A DNA stretch of 5,178 bases, from NCBI GenBank assembly GCA_023251195.1, contig JAHEZG010000278.1:1-5178 (forward strand), in the 5' to 3' direction. Origin of the DNA: Chitinophagaceae bacterium. GTDB lineage: Bacteria > Bacteroidota > Bacteroidia > Chitinophagales > UBA10324. Made by a program: the position numbers and the translations under genes. Below are positions 1 to 5,178 of the stretch, piece by piece (the first letter of the stretch is position 1; each line of letters opens with the position of its first letter). The notes below the pieces were generated by a model, which was not told the DNA's origin, did not search any database, and was given only the letters and a program-made list of their open reading frames with translations.

Positions 1-1
1 A

Positions 2-466
2 AAAATTTCGCAATCAAAAAAATCGAACCGCAGTCAGTTTTTTACCGACCGGAATTATATTATTCCATCACTCTCCTATGAACCGCAATTAATATTTCAA
101 CCAAGCAGACGCTGGAGAATTTCAACTACCTATTTCTATTCACAAGGAAAAAATATTTATAACGATGCAAACAATAAAGCCACGCAAAACAAATCATCGT
201 TAGAAGGAAAGTATAGTTTGGTTTCGAAAAGCAACCTGACAGCTAAAGTTACTTATGCAAACATTACATACAATGGAAATACAGAAAGCCCTGAGGGATA
301 TGCTTTGTTGCAAGGATTGCAATCGGGAAGCAATTGGTTGTGGAACATAACACTCGATAAAAAACTAAGCGACAAGTTAAACTTGTCGCTTAGTTATGAT
401 GGCCGTAAAACCGGAACATCAAAAATAATTAATGTTGGCAGAGTGCAGTTGCAGGCTCTATTTTAA
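2..466 (+). CDS. C-terminal part of a probable outer-membrane beta-barrel protein (5' end outside window)
   Basis: The frame is open from the left edge to a TAA stop at 464-466, giving the last 154 residues of a longer protein. No start lies before the edge that needs to be used; the ATG at 218 is internal, because the same kind of sequence continues upstream of it. The visible part is rich in short alternating polar and hydrophobic stretches with many Tyr, Asn, Ser and Thr and no Cys, as expected of transmembrane beta strands. The last residues read LSLSYDGRKTGTS, then INVGRVQLQALF, ending in Phe. A terminal Phe after an alternating strand is the usual recognition signal for the BAM assembly machinery. 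From memory, the S-Y-x-G-R-K-x-G-T and V-G-R pattern ends a group of large uncharacterised Bacteroidota surface proteins; I cannot name the family. The gene overlaps the convergent gene by 9 bases and carries that gene's terminator at 363-395. Function is unknown. Confidence 0.75.
   Translation, partial: KISQSKKSNRSQFFTDRNYIIPSLSYEPQLIFQPSRRWRISTTYFYSQGKNIYNDANNKATQNKSSLEGKYSLVSKSNLTAKVTYANITYNGNTESPEGYALLQGLQSGSNWLWNITLDKKLSDKLNLSLSYDGRKTGTSKIINVGRVQLQALF
359..395 (-). terminator. Intrinsic terminator of the - strand coiled-coil gene, inside the opposing coding sequence
   Basis: Positions 363-378 and 380-395 form a perfect 16-bp inverted repeat around a single base at 379 (arm on the + strand: AACTAAGCGACAAGTT). 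Read on the - strand, the stem is followed at once by a run of six T (364 down to 359, the first two being the end of the stem). This is the layout of a rho-independent terminator. It lies 62 bases past the stop codon of the - strand gene at 458-1393. On the + strand the stem is followed by ATGATGG, with no T run, so it should not stop transcription of the + strand gene it sits in. In practice the innermost bases would open into a small loop. Termination itself is inferred. Confidence 0.75.
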
Positions 467-1393
467 AGTGAAATCTTTTTTACCAACAGAATATCCATCC
501 TGAAATAGTTCTATTGAATATTTTCCTTTTTCAAAAGTTGAACCGTTTGCTCCCCAGTAGATACAAATGTTTTGCGGTTTTTGGTTGTAAGTAATTGTTT
601 GCTTGGTGGTATAAATTGTTTCTTCATGCGTATCTCCCATTTCAAACTTTCCACTACCCATTGATTGCACATTTATTACCGACCCGTTTGGTGCTGTTAA
701 TTTCAGCAAGAATGTTTTACTACCCTGATCTGCATTTTTATTTTCATCCACATCAAAACATACTTTTAGTCGCTCGGCTTTTTTTGCATTATCAGTAACA
801 ACTTCTTTACCCTTTCCTTTTCCACGAACACCTGAGCCGACAATATTCATGGCTTTTAACAATCCTGCCTTCACGCTCAGCACCGTGTTTTCCGATTTCA
901 ATTTTGTATTGACAACCACTTGCTGGTCAAGGTTTCTACCCAACGAATCTTTTTGTATGATGAGAATATTTTTTTCAGCTTCCAGTTGTGTTATCTGCCC
1001 CTTTAAGTCGGTTATTAATTTCTGCAGGTCATTCAGTTTAGCAAGGTATTCCGAATCTTTCAATTTGCCTGCTTTCTTCGATGCATCCAATGCAGCCTTC
1101 ATTGATTTTATTTCATTCTCTTTAATATTGAGCAAACTATCAAGCGATGCATTTTGGCCGCGCAATCCCTCAATGTCATTTATAGCGCTGTTGTATTTCA
1201 AATCAAGGTCAGCAATTTTTACACTGTCCATATTTGATTGTTGAACCATAATTTCAACGACATCCTGCTTTTGATTCAATTTCCAGTAGAGGTATATATT
1301 TCCTGCAACCAGCAAAACGATTATGATAATCAGTAATTTGGTTCGGTTGTCAGATTTTTTCTCTTGATTCTGGTTGTCTATTTGATCGCTCAT
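458..1393 (-). CDS. Membrane-anchored coiled-coil protein with beta-rich C-terminal domain, function unknown
   Basis: The gene encodes 311 residues. Residues 1-19 are hydrophilic and charged. Residues 20-37 (LLIIIIVLLVAGNIYLYW) form one transmembrane helix, with Lys and Arg just before it. This suggests an inner-membrane anchor with a short cytoplasmic tail and the bulk in the periplasm. Residues about 55-175 are a long heptad-like helix rich in Leu, Lys, Glu, Asp and Gln, probably a coiled coil. A Gly/Lys linker (about 186-196, RGKGKGK) leads to a C-terminal domain of about 110 residues that is beta-rich, with the pattern KGKYSIELFQDGYSVGKKDF near the end. From memory this arrangement recurs as a conserved hypothetical family in Bacteroidota; automatic labels such as SMC or chromosome-partition protein would rest only on the coiled coil. 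The ATG at 1393 is supported by a Bacteroidota-type promoter about 26 bases upstream and an A-rich leader. It is probably transcribed alone. Confidence 0.85.
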   Translation of the reverse strand: MSDQIDNQNQEKKSDNRTKLLIIIIVLLVAGNIYLYWKLNQKQDVVEIMVQQSNMDSVKIADLDLKYNSAINDIEGLRGQNASLDSLLNIKENEIKSMKAALDASKKAGKLKDSEYLAKLNDLQKLITDLKGQITQLEAEKNILIIQKDSLGRNLDQQVVVNTKLKSENTVLSVKAGLLKAMNIVGSGVRGKGKGKEVVTDNAKKAERLKVCFDVDENKNADQGSKTFLLKLTAPNGSVINVQSMGSGKFEMGDTHEETIYTTKQTITYNQKPQNICIYWGANGSTFEKGKYSIELFQDGYSVGKKDFTLK

Positions 1394-1418
1394 TTATTTA
1401 TTGTTTTAGTAATGTCGG

Positions 1419-1448
1419 CAAATGTAGGTTTTATCAATATCATTCAAA
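1419..1448 (-). promoter_or_regulatory. Bacteroidota-type promoter for the coiled-coil gene
   Basis: On the - strand, TTTG (1448 to 1445) is followed after 18 bases by TACATTTG (1426 to 1419). This fits the known Bacteroidota primary-sigma pattern of a TTTG or TTG near -33 and TAnnTTTG near -7. Transcription would start near 1412, leaving a leader of about 18 bases before the ATG at 1393. The leader has no Shine-Dalgarno site but is A-rich (AAAACAATAAATAA), as is common in the phylum. The match is by eye; the start site is inferred. Confidence 0.6.
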
Positions 1449-1646
1449 ACGGAATTGAACACCAAGAGTTGTGGATTTTCCAATGTACTTTCCAATTATG
1501 CCCATTTGTAAAATATAAATTTTGCCATTGGTAATCACTTTCCGGTTCACTTACCGATTCTATTTTTCATATGGTGTAACTTTTTTTTCGTTTGTGCGCT
1601 TCACACCTGTTCTCCCTCCATTTTTAAAATTTAAAACCAATTTACA

Positions 1647-2072
1647 ATGAAAATTTTTTTCATCGCCCTTGTGGCTTCCATTGGAATTTTCGGGAAAACA
1701 AACACCACCCGATTGCCGTTTTCTGACAGTTATAATTTTACAAGCACGCAAATGAACTTTGAATTATCAATTCCGCCGGAATTGAAATCAAAACTCTTAA
1801 TTGATGAAACAGAATCTGCAGTTGTTTTCAGATATGAAAATCCTGGGACCGATCATGCTGTTTTTCTTTTTTCTATCACCCGAGTGAGCGAATCTGCCTT
1901 TATGCAGGTGAAAGACAACTTGACCAGTGCAAATGTATTGTCAAACAAAAATGGTCTCATAACTTATAGTGAAACAACCGATGAAAAATCATTGCCTGAA
2001 AAAAACAAAACAGAATTCAAACAAATTTTAAGCAGGATAAATGAGGTGCTAAAAACATTCAAAGAAATTTAG
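1647..2072 (+). CDS. Small probably exported protein of unknown function
   Basis: The gene encodes 141 residues. The first 19 (MK, then a hydrophobic core IFFIALVASIGIF, then GKTN) look like a Sec signal peptide, although there is no strong Ala-x-Ala cleavage site and no lipobox Cys. The mature part begins near residue 20. It reads M-N-F-E-L-S-I-P-P-E-L-K, then a stretch with AVVFRYEN and AVFLFSITRVSE, then a basic and acidic helical C-terminus ending LKTFKEI. This order (strand, Pro-rich turn, hydrophobic strands, F-S-I, C-terminal helix) resembles from memory a group of small secreted or lipoprotein domains in Bacteroidota and Firmicutes, but I cannot name it or assign a function. The mature product has no Cys. 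The start is the first ATG and it alone keeps the signal peptide. The gene stands alone: a divergent gene lies 253 bases upstream and a terminator follows 34 bases after the stop. No convincing promoter motif was found. Confidence 0.75.
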   Translation: MKIFFIALVASIGIFGKTNTTRLPFSDSYNFTSTQMNFELSIPPELKSKLLIDETESAVVFRYENPGTDHAVFLFSITRVSESAFMQVKDNLTSANVLSNKNGLITYSETTDEKSLPEKNKTEFKQILSRINEVLKTFKEI

Positions 2073-2106
2073 TGTCATAAAATTTTGGAGTTTAATTTTT
2101 TTGCTG

Positions 2107-2145
2107 AAAGCCGTCGGGTTTATTTACCGATGGCTTTTCGGTTTT
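2107..2145 (+). terminator. Intrinsic terminator after the small exported protein gene
   Basis: Arms AAAGCCGTCGG (2107-2117) and CCGATGGCTTT (2127-2137) pair over 11 positions, with one G-U pair, around a 9-base AT-rich loop. The stem runs into a T-rich tail TTTTCGGTTTT (2135-2145). It begins 34 bases after the stop at 2072 and 76 bases before aspartate kinase starts, so it separates the two transcription units. Confidence 0.8.
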
Positions 2146-2220
2146 ATCCCATTGTGCTTATAAATTAATTTTACAAAAAACTATAGCTGAAAACTATTTT
2201 CGCCGCGAATTAAATTTGAA

Positions 2221-3480
2221 ATGAAGGTTTTTAAATTCGGTGGTGCAAGCATAAAAGATGCGGAGGGTTTCAGAAATGTGAAACGGATTCTGGATTTCTA
2301 TACTAAGGATGAATTAATAATTATTGTATCTGCTCTCGGAAAAACCACCAATGCACTCGAACAAATTGCTACTGCTTACATCAATAAAACAGGCGAAGCA
2401 ATTGGTTTGCTGAATAAACTTCGTGCGCATCATTTTGAAATTCTTTCTTCTCTGCTACCAGAAAATCATCCGGCTTTTGATGAACTGAACAATTCGTTTG
2501 TAGAGATTGATTGGATACTGGAAGATGAACCTTCAGACAGTTACGATTACATCTACGACCAGATTGTTTCTATTGGTGAAATGGCGAGTACTAAAATGCT
2601 ATCAGCTTTCTTAAATGAAAATGGTATGAAAGTGCAGTGGAAGGATGCGCGCGATTTTATAAAAACCGATAACAATTACCGTGAAGGAAAAATTGACTGG
2701 GATAAAACAGAAAGAAATTGTCAAGATAAAATTCCTGCAATTTTAAAACAAGGATGGATGCTCACGCAGGGTTTCATTGGAGGAACCACAGAAAATTTAA
2801 CCACCACTCTTGGGCGCGAAGGTTCTGATTACTCGGCTGCTGTGATTGCATATTGCATGAATGCGGAAAGTGTTACCATATGGAAGGATGTGCCCGGCGT
2901 GTTAAATGCCGACCCACGATATTTTACTGACCCGAAAAAAATTAATGAACTTTCTTACAAGGAAGCAATTGAAATGACTTTTTATGGCGCCACAGTTATT
3001 CATCCGAAAACCATGAAGCCACTGCAGAATAAAAATATTCCGTTGCATGTAAAATCATTTTTATACCCTGAACTGGACGGAAGTGTTATCAGAGAAAATG
3101 TGGTGAATGAAAATGTAATTCCTGTTTTGGTTTTAAAACCGGAGCAAATTCTCATCTCAGTTTCGCCGAAAGACTTTTCGTTTATGGATGAAGAAAACCT
3201 CGAAAACATTTTTAACCTCATGGTGAAGCACCGCGTGCATTTTAACATGATGCAGAATGCCGCCATCAGTGTTTCATTTTGTGCCGATCATATTCCGCAG
3301 CGCATCCATCCTTTTCTTGAAGCACTTTCTTCTCAGTATAAAATATTAACAAACGATGGGTTGCAACTGCTTACCATACGCCATTACAACGATGAGGTAA
3401 TACAACAACTAACTGCCAACAGAAAAATATTATTGGAGCAGAAGACGAGGCAGACTATTCAGATGGTAGTGAATAGTTAA
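2221..3480 (+). CDS. lysC: Aspartate kinase (aspartokinase, EC 2.7.2.4)
   Basis: This cytoplasmic enzyme phosphorylates L-aspartate with ATP to give 4-phospho-aspartate, the first step toward diaminopimelate, lysine, threonine and methionine. The 419 residues match a monofunctional aspartokinase. The amino-acid-kinase domain shows KFGGAS at 5-10 (Lys5 is the family's catalytic lysine), VSALGKTTN at 36-44, SIGEMAST at 117-124 with the substrate-binding Glu120, TTLGREGSDYSAA at 195-207 and the nucleotide-site stretch WKDVPGVLNADPR at 221-233, then GATVIHPKTM. From about residue 300 to the end is the ACT-type regulatory region, where end-product amino acids usually bind; the effector cannot be read from sequence. 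Ala replaces the usual Thr in KFGGTS, and Glu replaces Gly in GRGGSD; I believe both occur in Bacteroidota relatives. The start at 2221 is fixed because the catalytic KFGG follows within five codons. No homoserine dehydrogenase domain is fused. lysC is the usual symbol; the exact isozyme is inferred. Confidence 0.92.
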   Translation: MKVFKFGGASIKDAEGFRNVKRILDFYTKDELIIIVSALGKTTNALEQIATAYINKTGEAIGLLNKLRAHHFEILSSLLPENHPAFDELNNSFVEIDWILEDEPSDSYDYIYDQIVSIGEMASTKMLSAFLNENGMKVQWKDARDFIKTDNNYREGKIDWDKTERNCQDKIPAILKQGWMLTQGFIGGTTENLTTTLGREGSDYSAAVIAYCMNAESVTIWKDVPGVLNADPRYFTDPKKINELSYKEAIEMTFYGATVIHPKTMKPLQNKNIPLHVKSFLYPELDGSVIRENVVNENVIPVLVLKPEQILISVSPKDFSFMDEENLENIFNLMVKHRVHFNMMQNAAISVSFCADHIPQRIHPFLEALSSQYKILTNDGLQLLTIRHYNDEVIQQLTANRKILLEQKTRQTIQMVVNS

Positions 3481-3495
3481 TGGTAATCGTGAATT
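3469..3495 (+). repeat. Degenerate heptamer tandem repeat across the end of the aspartate kinase gene
   Basis: Four units follow one another: GTGAATA (3469-3475), GTTAATG (3476-3482), GTAATC (3483-3488, one base short) and GTGAATT (3489-3495), consensus GTKAATN. The run starts in the last codons of aspartate kinase, supplies its TAA stop and continues into the gap before ribBA. The units are imperfect, so this is a decayed or chance short repeat. From memory, runs of GTGAAT-like units are frequent between genes in some Bacteroidota. Confidence 0.45.
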
Positions 3496-3510
3496 GCCAA
3501 TTCAAAATAA

Positions 3511-4713
3511 TTACATAGCAAAATCGTGACCCATTTTATCGCGCTTGGTTTTGAGGTAGCGCTCGTTGTGCGGATTGATGTGCATGCGGATGGGCACATT
3601 TTCTACTATCTCTAATCCATATCCTTTGAGGCCGGCGCGTTTCTTCGGGTTGTTGGTCATGAGCTTTATTTTTTGCACGCCGAGGTCGCGCAATATCTGC
3701 GCACCGATTCCGTAATCTCTTGCGTCCATATCAAAACCCAATTCAAGATTGGCTTCCACGGTGTCCATACCATCTTCCTGCAGTTTGTAGGCTTTCAGTT
3801 TATTGAGCAAACCAATTCCGCGGCCTTCCTGATTCATGTACAGCACAACACCGCTTCCTTCTTCTTCCACCATTTGCATGGCATCGTGTAACTGACCACC
3901 GCAGTCGCAACGGCTGCTGCCAAACACATCGCCAGTTAAGCAACAGGAATGCACACGCACCAAAACAGGTTCGTTCTTTTTCCACTCACCTTTTACCAAT
4001 GCGAGGTGCACCTGCGATGAATCGGTTTGTGAGTAAGCATGCAGTTTAAAATTTCCCCATTCAGCTGGCATGTTTACTTCCACTTCACGACGAATCATGC
4101 TATCGTATTTCAACCGATACTCAATTAAATCTTTTATGGTGATGAGTTTCAGGTCGTGCTCCTTGGCCACTTCTAATAATTGAGGAAGACGAGCCATGGT
4201 ACCATCGTCGTTCATGATTTCAACGAGCACCGCTGCTTCCTCAAAACCTGCGAGTCGTGCAAGGTCAATGCAAGCTTCAGTGTGACCTGCTCTGCGCAAC
4301 ACGCCGCCGTTGCGTGCTTTCAGTGGGAAAATATGTCCGGGTCTTCCGAGTTCCTCTGGTTTTGTACTTGAATTGATGAATGATAAAACTGTTTTACTTC
4401 TATCGTGCGCACTGATTCCTGTTGTGCAACCATGACCGAGTAAATCAACCGAAACAGTAAATGGTGTTTGATGCAATGCTGTGTTATCGCTCACCATCAT
4501 TTTTAAATTCAATTCAGCACATCGCGCTTCAGTGAGTGGTGCGCAAATTAATCCACGACCGAACTTCGACATGAAATTTATTATTTCAGGTGTTGCATTT
4601 CTTGCGGCGGTTACAAAGTCGCCTTCATTTTCGCGGTCTTCATCATCCACTACAATTACTAATTTTCCATTGCGGATATCGTCGAGTGCTTCTTCAATTT
4701 TATTGAACATCAT
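3511..4713 (-). CDS. ribBA: Bifunctional 3,4-dihydroxy-2-butanone-4-phosphate synthase / GTP cyclohydrolase II
   Basis: This 400-residue cytoplasmic enzyme supplies both riboflavin precursors: the RibB half converts ribulose 5-phosphate to 3,4-dihydroxy-2-butanone 4-phosphate and formate, and the RibA half opens GTP to 2,5-diamino-6-ribosylamino-4-pyrimidinone 5'-phosphate. The RibB domain (about 1-203) shows the acidic metal and substrate loop DDEDRENEGD at 23-32, TTGISAHDRSKT at 97-108 and RRAGHTEA at 140-147. The RibA domain (about 208-400) shows the zinc site CLTGDVFGSSRCDCG with ligands Cys258, Cys269 and Cys271, the catalytic stretch YMNQEGRGIGLLNK at 292-305, DTVEAN at 317-322 and LMTNNPKK. 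Both active sites look intact and the length is normal for the fusion. Cys257 stands where many relatives have Glu, beside the first zinc ligand. Two ATG codons are adjacent (4713 and 4710) and either could serve. No FMN riboswitch is visible; a hairpin lies in the leader. The converging aspartate kinase gene ends 30 bases away. Confidence 0.97.
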   Translation of the reverse strand: MMFNKIEEALDDIRNGKLVIVVDDEDRENEGDFVTAARNATPEIINFMSKFGRGLICAPLTEARCAELNLKMMVSDNTALHQTPFTVSVDLLGHGCTTGISAHDRSKTVLSFINSSTKPEELGRPGHIFPLKARNGGVLRRAGHTEACIDLARLAGFEEAAVLVEIMNDDGTMARLPQLLEVAKEHDLKLITIKDLIEYRLKYDSMIRREVEVNMPAEWGNFKLHAYSQTDSSQVHLALVKGEWKKNEPVLVRVHSCCLTGDVFGSSRCDCGGQLHDAMQMVEEEGSGVVLYMNQEGRGIGLLNKLKAYKLQEDGMDTVEANLELGFDMDARDYGIGAQILRDLGVQKIKLMTNNPKKRAGLKGYGLEIVENVPIRMHINPHNERYLKTKRDKMGHDFAM

Positions 4714-4732
4714 TTTTATTTTTCTATTGTTC

Positions 4733-4765
4733 AGACCGACGCGGTTTATTAAACCGCATCGATCT
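4733..4765 (-). promoter_or_regulatory. 16-bp hairpin in the ribBA leader
   Basis: In - strand RNA, arm AGAUCGAUGCGGUUUA pairs over all 16 positions with UAAACCGCGUCGGUCU around a single A, using two U-G pairs. In + strand RNA the same two positions are A-C mismatches, so the structure is better formed in the ribBA sense RNA. It ends 19 bases before the ribBA ATG, leaving a single-stranded A-rich start region (GAACAATAGAAAAATAAAA), and starts 8 bases after the stop of the upstream glycosyltransferase gene. No T run follows it, so it is not a standard intrinsic terminator. It could shield or pace translation, mark an RNA processing site between two cotranscribed genes, or be a protein-binding palindrome. 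The structure is seen; the role is unknown. Confidence 0.5.
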
Positions 4766-4773
4766 ATTTTAAT

Positions 4774-5178
4774 TTATCTTTTTGTCGGAGTCCATGCTCC
4801 TGATTTTATTCCTTTTATGAATCTGAACCATCCCACTAACAACGCAAAATTCATGGTGTAAAAATAAGAGATGGTTTTCCAAAGTGGGTTTTCCCATGGA
4901 ATGGCTGCTAAAAGTTGTTGAATAAAAGGTGAAATAAAAAGCACTAGTTGAATCATAAACAAATAATCATACAAACCGGATTGATCGGTAATGGCTAATG
5001 GAATACTTAAAATAAATGCAAGCAGAATAAAAAATGGTCCGAGCCATCTTAAAACTTTATGCGAGAAAAAACAAAATGAAGTTGCATTAAACCGCAACAA
5101 TAATTTTTCGAATTGAATGAGGTTCTGAAAATTGCCAGCTGATATCCGGGCCTTGCGTTTGTATTCCTGTTTCCAGTC
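4774..5178 (-). CDS. C-terminal part of a membrane glycosyltransferase, family 2 (5' end outside window)
   Basis: The frame is open from the right edge to a TAA at 4774-4776, giving 134 C-terminal residues. The TTG near 5100 is internal, since the family sequence continues upstream to the edge. Visible residues 5-18 (EYKRKARISAGNFQ) carry the R-K-x-R-I-S-x-G-N-x-Q motif that ends the catalytic domain in a processive-type GT2 subgroup common in Bacteroidota. Then come FFSHKVLRWL (37-46) and three hydrophobic membrane segments at about 47-63, 71-90 and 103-118, and the end KSGAWTPTKR, which is also typical of this group. Such enzymes sit in the inner membrane and move sugars from nucleotide donors to lipid or polysaccharide acceptors; the substrate is unknown and the nucleotide-binding DxD part lies outside the window. 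The gene is upstream of ribBA on the same strand with 60 bases between, so cotranscription is possible. Confidence 0.85.
   Translation of the reverse strand, partial: DWKQEYKRKARISAGNFQNLIQFEKLLLRFNATSFCFFSHKVLRWLGPFFILLAFILSIPLAITDQSGLYDYLFMIQLVLFISPFIQQLLAAIPWENPLWKTISYFYTMNFALLVGWFRFIKGIKSGAWTPTKR

Noticed and set aside
595..1244. Open frames on the + strand at 595-798 and 849-1244
   Set aside because: Both lie wholly within the well-supported coiled-coil gene on the other strand. Their products are rich in Phe, Cys and Ser with no family pattern, as expected of antisense reading.
1622..1636. Palindrome TTTTAAAATTTAAAA before the exported protein gene
   Set aside because: It is made only of A and T in an AT-rich intergenic region and is easily explained by composition.
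1560..1751. Open frame on the - strand, 63 residues
   Set aside because: It overlaps the signal-peptide region of the exported protein gene and gives a low-complexity basic product with no recognisable motif or promoter.
3000..3266. Open frame on the - strand inside aspartate kinase
   Set aside because: It is antisense to the conserved kinase and ACT coding sequence and has no family-like features.
3490..3504. Shared terminator for aspartate kinase and ribBA
   Set aside because: The stem is only 7 bp and AT-rich, and no T run follows it on either strand.
3673..4371. Open frames at 3673-3891 (+), 3800-3985 (-) and 4180-4371 (+)
   Set aside because: All lie inside ribBA, whose frame is fixed by both sets of catalytic motifs. 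The products have unusual Cys, His and Arg content.
4714..4773. FMN riboswitch before ribBA
   Set aside because: The gap is only 60 bases, too short for the FMN aptamer, and none of its conserved multi-helix core is seen; a single hairpin accounts for it.
4481..4861. Open frame on the + strand, 126 residues
   Set aside because: It crosses the start of ribBA, its leader hairpin and the end of the glycosyltransferase, all better supported on the other strand.
1..5178. Mobile element, CRISPR array, tRNA, rRNA or defence system
   Set aside because: No transposase or integrase motifs, regular spaced repeats, cloverleaf sequences or defence domains were seen on either strand.

Overview
The window looks like a chromosomal segment from a member of the Bacteroidota, probably near the Chitinophagales or Sphingobacteriales (inferred, not proven). 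It is AT-rich, with A-rich sequence before start codons and no clear Shine-Dalgarno sites. One good promoter matches the Bacteroidota pattern (TTTG, then TAnnTTTG). The protein families also fit: an outer-membrane barrel ending in Phe, a membrane-anchored coiled-coil protein, a short aspartate kinase, a fused RibBA, and a GT2 enzyme ending in W-x-P-T-K-R.

Layout from left to right: (1) positions 2-466, + strand, hold the C-terminal end of a probable outer-membrane beta-barrel protein that enters from the left. (2) Positions 458-1393, - strand, encode a single-pass membrane protein with a long coiled coil and a beta-rich C-terminal domain. These two genes converge and overlap by 9 bases. The intrinsic terminator of the - strand gene lies inside the coding sequence of the + strand gene (363-395). 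(3) A 253-base intergenic region (1394-1646) holds the promoter of the coiled-coil gene and a short open frame that resembles the end of a barrel protein. (4) Positions 1647-2072, + strand, encode a small probably exported protein of unknown function, followed by a clear terminator. (5) Positions 2221-3480, + strand, encode aspartate kinase. (6) A gap of 30 bases, with a degenerate heptamer repeat and a small palindrome, separates it from ribBA (3511-4713, - strand). (7) Upstream of ribBA, with 60 bases between, is the C-terminal end of a membrane glycosyltransferase (4774-5178, - strand, cut by the right edge). The glycosyltransferase and ribBA may be cotranscribed, and a 16-bp hairpin sits between them.

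The genes do not form one pathway. Aspartate kinase opens the synthesis of lysine, diaminopimelate, threonine and methionine. RibBA makes the two precursors of riboflavin. The others are envelope proteins. I found no mobile element, CRISPR array, tRNA, rRNA, defence system or new multi-gene system. The most interesting signals are the terminator embedded in an opposing gene and the ribBA leader hairpin, which is fully paired only in the RNA of the ribBA strand.
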